64,000 bases of DNA from positions 186,001 through 250,000 of the forward strand of contig CAUVWY020000009.1 in assembly GCA_963555775.3 (NCBI GenBank). The letters are read 5' to 3'. Numbering within the stretch: the first letter of the stretch is position 1; every line of letters begins with the position of its first letter. Shown here one piece after another: positions 59,393-64,000 of the stretch. Below the pieces are notes generated by a model that was not told where the DNA came from, made no database searches, and saw only the letters and a list, made by a program, of their open reading frames with translations. The position numbers were made by a program, and so were the translations under genes. Source of the stretch: JAJEDW01 sp963555775. GTDB taxonomy: Bacteria; Acidobacteriota; Terriglobia; 20CM-2-55-15.

Positions 59393-62083
59393 ATGAGGAT
59401 GATCTGCCTCCTAGTCCCGATCCTGATCGTTCCGGCATTTTCGGAGTTGTCTTCTGCGCAGATCCCTTACAACACCCCCATCAGTTCGGTCGAGATCGAA
59501 GGGGACGGCCCGGAAATGCTGGAGGGCATCGGCATCGGTTCCGGCGATACCCTGTCGCCCGCTGCCCTGCGTTCGGCGATACAGTCGCTTTACGATAGGG
59601 GCGGGTATGGACGAATTGAAGTTTCCACGTTTCCCGATCCCGACGGAACGCGTCTGGTTTTCGACGTCGAACCCCCGTATTTCTTCGCTACGATCCGCCT
59701 TGAGCCGGAACGGCTTCTCGACCGTTCGGTTTCCAGTTACCTCGGCCTTCCGTACGGACAGCGGTTTTCACGCGCCGAACTCGACAGAATCGTATCCGAA
59801 GTCGCGCGGCAGCTCGAGGCCGAAGGCTATTTTTCGGCCCGCATCGAGCCGTTACTCGAATTCGATCCGAACACACGGCTTGTAACCACCACGATCGCTG
59901 TCGAAGAAGGCCCTCGGGCACGGGTCGGGAACTTTTCTTTCACGGGACAGGAGACGTTCTCATCCGAAGAATTGCTCGCCGCCATCGATATCGCGCCCGG
60001 AGACCGTTATCTGGGCGAGGACGTCGCCGATGGCCTCGATTCCATCGAGTCCCTGTTTGCCGACCTGGGCTTTCTGGACACCAGGGTCGAGGTGGCAGCC
60101 GAGGATCATGATCCTGCGACCGATACGGTTGAATTGACGATTGCGATCGAATCGGGCCGGTTCCTTCAACTCGCGGTCGAAGGGTACGAACTGTCCGACG
60201 AGCAACGGGAAGAATTGCTGCCCATCTACGAAGAAAGAAGCATCGACGCCGATCTCATCGACGAGGGGGCGTTCGCGATTCTCGAGTATCTTCGGCGCGA
60301 CGGGTATCTGCAGGCCACGGTCTCGTCCAGGCTTTTCGAGGCGCCTTTCGACGACGCTTCCCAGGTGACCTATGCGATCGACACGGGCGAACGGTCGTCG
60401 GTTCGTGAAGTCCGCATTGAAGGCAACAGCTTTTTTACGTCCGATATCCTGCATGAAAGAATCGGCATTTCGCGGCAGGGGCTGTTCAGCCGCGGGGTTT
60501 ACAGCCCGGAGTTGCTCGACGAAGCCGCCGAAACCATCCGCGGTCTGTATCGGGCTTCAGGTTTCGCCGGCGCCGCCGTCACGACCGAAGTTCTCACGGA
60601 CGCCGCCGAGATCGCTGTAACGATTCGAATCGACGAAGGCGACCGTTTGGTCGTCGGCAACGTGTTGTTTTCAGGGGCGTCGGAGTTCGACGATGGCGAG
60701 CTTGCAGCTCTTGTGAACCTTGCACCCGGGGCTTCCTATACGGAAGGCCTCGTTCAGGGGGGGCGCAGAGCCATCTCGTCCAGTTATCACAGCAGGGGAT
60801 ACGATGAGGTTCGGGTCGAATCGGCCGTCGTGCAGTCGGGCGAAGACCGGATCGATATCGAATATCAAATCGTTGAAGGCTCGCCTTCGGTGATCCGGCA
60901 AATCATGGTGTCGGGGAATACCCGGACTCAGGAAAGGATCGTCCACCGGAACAGCGGTCTTGAAGCCGGCACGCCTTATGACCCTGAGGCCATACTCGAT
61001 GCGCAGCGCCAACTCTACGCGACCGGACTGTTCAACCGGGTCGATATCGTGCCGCTGAACCGTCCGGCTTCCGGGGAGCGGGATTTGCTGATCCAACTCG
61101 AAGACGCCGGTCCCGTGGTGCTGACTTACGGCGTGGGCGCGCAGGACAGGGAAGGAATCCGGGGAACCCTTGAAGTGACCCATTCCAATCTCTGGGGGCT
61201 GGATCGATCGATCAGTACAAGGATTCGGGGCAGCCGGCGCGAACAGCGTTTTCAGACAACGTATCGGGAACCCCGGCTGTTCAATTGGGAACTGGATGGG
61301 TTTGCGTCTCTCTTCATGGAACGCGCCCGGCAGACGGCGTTCGATGCCAGCAGAGTGGATTTCTCCTTTCAATCGCTCAAGCAGTTCGCGAATCGGGACA
61401 ACCTGCTGCTGTCGGTCAGTTACCAGACAGTCAACCTTCGCGATATTCGCGACAATCGGCGCACTGAAGAATTCCCCGACGAAGAAGGGATCATCCAGAT
61501 CGCCCGGCTGGGCAGTTCCTACATTCGTGACACGCGGGACGACATACTCAACCCGTCCCGCGGGAATTTCTTTACGGGCACGTTTCAGTTTGCGAGCACG
61601 GGTCTCGGCTCCGAGGTCAACTTCACGTCCCTGTTTACCCAGTTCAGTATTTTCCGCCCCGCAAAGCAGGCGGTAATCGCCGCATCGGCTCGCTTTGGCT
61701 GGAACCAGCCTTTCGGGCGGACTCTTTCGTTGCCGATTACCGAACGCTATTTTGCGGGAGGATCGACGACATTGAGGGGTTTCGGATTGGATAACGCGGG
61801 TGCGTTGGCCGGCGGAAACGCCCTGACGATCCTCAATGCGGAATACAGGTTTCCCATACCTTTCCTGTTGTCGGGGTTTGGCGGCACTATCTTCTACGAC
61901 ACGGGAACCGTATTCGAGCGGATATCCCACTTCAATTTCGGCGACTATACACATACCCTCGGTTTCGGTTTCCGGTACCGAACTCCCGTGGGTCCGATCC
62001 GTGTGGATTTCGGGTTCAACGTCAACAGGCAGCCGGGCGATTCGGGCAGCAAGACCTTCTTTACTCTGGGGCACGCGTTTTGA
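59393..62083 (+). CDS. Omp85-family outer-membrane assembly protein
   Basis: 896 residues. Signal peptide (MICLLVPILIVPAFSELSSAQ). I count seven POTRA-like units, each opening with a beta strand such as ISSVEIEG, FATIRLEPE, VGNFSFTGQ, LQLAVEGYEL, VREVRIEGNSF, VGNVLFSGAS and IRQIMVSGN. Residues from about 590 form the barrel with the VRGF-like motif as LRGFGLDNAGALAGGN and the closing KTFFTLGHAF. BamA has five POTRA and TamA three, so this is an atypical family member. The neighbours (SurA-like, TamB-like) fit a TAM or Bam role. Confidence 0.85.
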   Translation: MRMICLLVPILIVPAFSELSSAQIPYNTPISSVEIEGDGPEMLEGIGIGSGDTLSPAALRSAIQSLYDRGGYGRIEVSTFPDPDGTRLVFDVEPPYFFATIRLEPERLLDRSVSSYLGLPYGQRFSRAELDRIVSEVARQLEAEGYFSARIEPLLEFDPNTRLVTTTIAVEEGPRARVGNFSFTGQETFSSEELLAAIDIAPGDRYLGEDVADGLDSIESLFADLGFLDTRVEVAAEDHDPATDTVELTIAIESGRFLQLAVEGYELSDEQREELLPIYEERSIDADLIDEGAFAILEYLRRDGYLQATVSSRLFEAPFDDASQVTYAIDTGERSSVREVRIEGNSFFTSDILHERIGISRQGLFSRGVYSPELLDEAAETIRGLYRASGFAGAAVTTEVLTDAAEIAVTIRIDEGDRLVVGNVLFSGASEFDDGELAALVNLAPGASYTEGLVQGGRRAISSSYHSRGYDEVRVESAVVQSGEDRIDIEYQIVEGSPSVIRQIMVSGNTRTQERIVHRNSGLEAGTPYDPEAILDAQRQLYATGLFNRVDIVPLNRPASGERDLLIQLEDAGPVVLTYGVGAQDREGIRGTLEVTHSNLWGLDRSISTRIRGSRREQRFQTTYREPRLFNWELDGFASLFMERARQTAFDASRVDFSFQSLKQFANRDNLLLSVSYQTVNLRDIRDNRRTEEFPDEEGIIQIARLGSSYIRDTRDDILNPSRGNFFTGTFQFASTGLGSEVNFTSLFTQFSIFRPAKQAVIAASARFGWNQPFGRTLSLPITERYFAGGSTTLRGFGLDNAGALAGGNALTILNAEYRFPIPFLLSGFGGTIFYDTGTVFERISHFNFGDYTHTLGFGFRYRTPVGPIRVDFGFNVNRQPGDSGSKTFFTLGHAF

Positions 62084-62694
62084 TGCTGAAAACGACGACA
62101 GTTCTGGTGGCTACGGTTGCGACGCTGGTTCTGGCCGGCGTTGAAGTATCCGCGGCGGGCACGCAGGTCACCGACCGCATGTTGGCGATCGTCGATGGGC
62201 GGGTGATCACTTCGGGAGACCTCGACCGGTACCGTGCCCTGGCCGCGTTTTTTGACGAGGAGGATGTTCCCGAAGACGACGCCGCACTGTTGGACTGGGT
62301 TATCGAAAGCGTCCTGGTTCGTGCTCAGGTTGCGCGGGTTCCAGGTATTCGGGCCACGGAACGGGACATCGACGAGTTTATTGCGCGCTTTCGGATGCCT
62401 GACAACATCGACTTTCCCCTGGTGCCCGACGACCTGCGTCAAGGCGCCCGCGAGCGTATTGAAAATCGACGCTATTTTCTGATTCGGTTCGCGCAGGAAG
62501 CCAGCGATACTGAGATACGGGACTATTACGAGACAGTCTATGTGCCCGCAGCCGAAGAGCAGGGAGAGGTGGCTTCTCTCGATGAGGTCGCCGACTTTAT
62601 CGAACTGATCGTTGAACTGGAACAAACCCAGGCGGAAGCCGCCCTGTGGGCCGAGGCCCTTTTACTGCGGAGTCAGGTCGAAATCGTCGAATAG
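62083..62694 (+). CDS. SurA-N-like periplasmic protein
   Basis: 203 residues from ATG 62083, which overlaps the Omp85 stop (TGATG). Signal peptide (KTTTVLVATVATLVLAGVEVSAA), then TDRMLAIVDGRVITSGDLDRYRAL, as at the start of SurA-type chaperones, and helices to the end. There is no rotamase domain. Likely a periplasmic chaperone coupled to the Omp85 protein. Confidence 0.78.
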   Translation: MLKTTTVLVATVATLVLAGVEVSAAGTQVTDRMLAIVDGRVITSGDLDRYRALAAFFDEEDVPEDDAALLDWVIESVLVRAQVARVPGIRATERDIDEFIARFRMPDNIDFPLVPDDLRQGARERIENRRYFLIRFAQEASDTEIRDYYETVYVPAAEEQGEVASLDEVADFIELIVELEQTQAEAALWAEALLLRSQVEIVE

Positions 62695-62748
62695 GGCCGA
62701 GTAGTGGCCCGATAGTGTCCATGAATGCCGGGTAGCTGTGGAGTGGAT

Positions 62749-64000
62749 GTGCGGATCTGGACCAACCACAAAAAGAAGATCATTGCCGCTGTGAGCACGC
62801 TGTCGCTTGGCCTGCTCGCCGTGTCCGCCGGTACGGTGTATTTCCTCGGCTCCGAGGATTTCCGGATTCTCGCCACGGACAACATCGTTCGTGCGATTGA
62901 GGGCCGTACCGGGTTGGCGACGTCTCTGGAGAGCTTCGAGATCGATTTCCGGAATCAGACCTTCGCGCTCGCCGGCCTCGTGCTGCGCGGCGACGAGGAT
63001 CCGTCGGATCCGCCGCTGGTATCGTTCGAACGAGTCGAAGTGGGCCTGCGCTGGAACGCGCTGATTGGGGGCGAAGTGGACCTGACATCGCTTGAAATCG
63101 TCGGTCCGCGGCTGAGAATCGAGATCGGAGACAACGGGTCCACAAACATACCGCCTCCACCGGATCAAGCCGAAGGGGCGGCCTCGGACTTCGAAGTGTC
63201 GGTCGGCGACCTGAGCGTATCGGATGGCCAGCTTTCGTTTAACGAAGAACGCGTAGACATCGACTTCACCCTGTCCGACCTGGAAGGCCGCTTCGATTAC
63301 GCCGAGGCGACACGCGTCCTGTCGGGGCATATCGAATACGCCGGCGCCGTCGAGCGCCTGGACAAGCCGGCAATACCATACGAACTGTCGACGGACTTCG
63401 ATTACGTCAACGGAATCGCACTGGTTCAGTCCATGGCCGTTCAGTCTGGCGAGAGCCGTCTCCAAGTTCAGGGCAGGATCGATGAAGTTCTCCAAAGGCG
63501 CTCGGGAGCCCTGGAATATACCGGCACGGTCGGCCTGGCTTTCATGAATCATTTCTTCGCCGACGAAGAATTCGAGGGCGAGATGGAAGTCGCCGGTGCG
63601 CTCGAGTTTTCGACGACGCATTTCGCATCCAGCGGACGCATGACCTCGCCGTCGCTCCGATTCGACCGGTGGAGCGGTGAAAACGTGTCTTCGGATTATT
63701 CGTATGGTTTTCCGGAGCGCGTTCTTGTCGCCGAGAATCTCGCCGCGGACGTTTTTGACGGCAATGCGACCGGCGTGATGAGACTGCTCCCGTTGCCCGG
63801 TCTCTCTCGCGTTGAACTCGACCTGAACTATCGGGATATCGATGCGGAGGCTCTCCGCGACATCCTTCCCCGGGGAGAGGAATACGTGGTGGGCGCACGG
63901 GTATCGGGCACGATGGAGGGCTGGTTTCGCGGCCGTTTCGAAGACTTCGATCTTTCTGGCGATGCCGCATTTGAAGCCTCTCCCCTCGAAAACCCCGTTG
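62749..64000 (+). CDS. TamB/AsmA-like protein, N-terminal part
   Basis: The frame is open to the right edge. GTG 62749 follows GGAG by five bases; ATG 62725 is an alternative. One N-terminal anchor helix (KIIAAVSTLSLGLLAVSAGTVYFL), then the TamB/AsmA pattern RTGLATSLESFEIDFRNQTFALAGLVLRGDEDPSDPPLVSFERVEVGLRWNAL split in blocks, and beta-helical repeats. At least 417 residues; full TamB exceeds 1000. It follows an Omp85 gene as TamB follows TamA. Confidence 0.82.
   Translation, partial: MRIWTNHKKKIIAAVSTLSLGLLAVSAGTVYFLGSEDFRILATDNIVRAIEGRTGLATSLESFEIDFRNQTFALAGLVLRGDEDPSDPPLVSFERVEVGLRWNALIGGEVDLTSLEIVGPRLRIEIGDNGSTNIPPPPDQAEGAASDFEVSVGDLSVSDGQLSFNEERVDIDFTLSDLEGRFDYAEATRVLSGHIEYAGAVERLDKPAIPYELSTDFDYVNGIALVQSMAVQSGESRLQVQGRIDEVLQRRSGALEYTGTVGLAFMNHFFADEEFEGEMEVAGALEFSTTHFASSGRMTSPSLRFDRWSGENVSSDYSYGFPERVLVAENLAADVFDGNATGVMRLLPLPGLSRVELDLNYRDIDAEALRDILPRGEEYVVGARVSGTMEGWFRGRFEDFDLSGDAAFEASPLENPV

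Noticed and set aside
1..64000. CRISPR arrays, tRNA and rRNA genes
   Set aside because: No regularly spaced repeats with unique spacers and no cas genes were seen. No tRNA cloverleaf or rRNA sequence was recognised by eye; a tRNAscan/Infernal run would be needed to exclude a single tRNA.

Overview
The window looks like a chromosomal segment of an Acidobacteriota bacterium, probably of the Vicinamibacteria type. The reasons are a Pkn-type Ser/Thr kinase opening with the usual acidobacterial N-terminus, an ADOP-type MacB/FtsX permease, a DUF6152 plus metallo-beta-lactamase-fold pair, and a DUF1552 / DUF1592-DUF1588 / ankyrin trio. It has a Gram-negative envelope (Omp85, SurA/PpiC-like proteins, TamB-like protein, O-antigen ligase family). 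This assignment is inferred from gene families only.

Layout. 1-4.6 kb is a stack of mobile DNA: a truncated IS1182-type element, a 122-bp MITE flanked by CTAG, an IS1182/IS5-like element split by a small IS21-derived element, and a complete IS3 element (IS3-A copy 1). 4.6-14.2 kb is an intact envelope-stress island: speD (+) converges on an eight-gene minus-strand run (J-domain protein, DUF2170, PspA, Tat-exported FAD oxidase, membrane-anchored aminopropyltransferase, DUF4178, a membrane protein, DUF350), with a divergent TVGYGD channel carrying a TrkA-N domain and an M50-type membrane protease behind it. 14.4-30.2 kb is again dominated by insertion sequences: a kinase gene cut by IS3-C, IS3-A copy 2 interrupted by IS3-B, a class III aminotransferase whose end lies in an IS end, another IS3 element with a further remnant, a sodium:solute symporter, and purA cut in two by an IS21 element that itself carries a second IS21.

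30.2-49.3 kb holds accessory and metabolic genes: vapBC with a frameshifted antitoxin, DUF6152/MBL-fold secreted proteins, an arginine dihydrolase/ornithine cyclodeaminase (AgrE/ArgZ type) whose last 779 bp are repeated beyond a DUF433/PIN-like toxin-antitoxin pair, a beta-barrel protein, a methyltransferase, the DUF1552/DUF1592/ankyrin trio, an orphan AbrB-type antitoxin and a FecCD-type ABC transporter. 49.4-64 kb is mostly housekeeping: O-antigen ligase family, amidase, biotin carboxylase plus biotin carrier protein (followed by a decayed partial duplicate), a broken ADOP permease, a PpiC lipoprotein, rpmB, and an Omp85 / SurA-like / TamB-like row that runs off the end.

Two things stand out. 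The PspA-polyamine-channel island is a coherent membrane-stress system with some unusual members. Second, six insertion-sequence copies from at least two families (IS3 and IS21) carry the same kind of roughly 70-105-nt three-way-junction palindrome at the 3' end of the transposase or istB gene. Its arms differ in sequence but keep their pairing, which suggests a selected RNA or DNA structure shared between unrelated elements.
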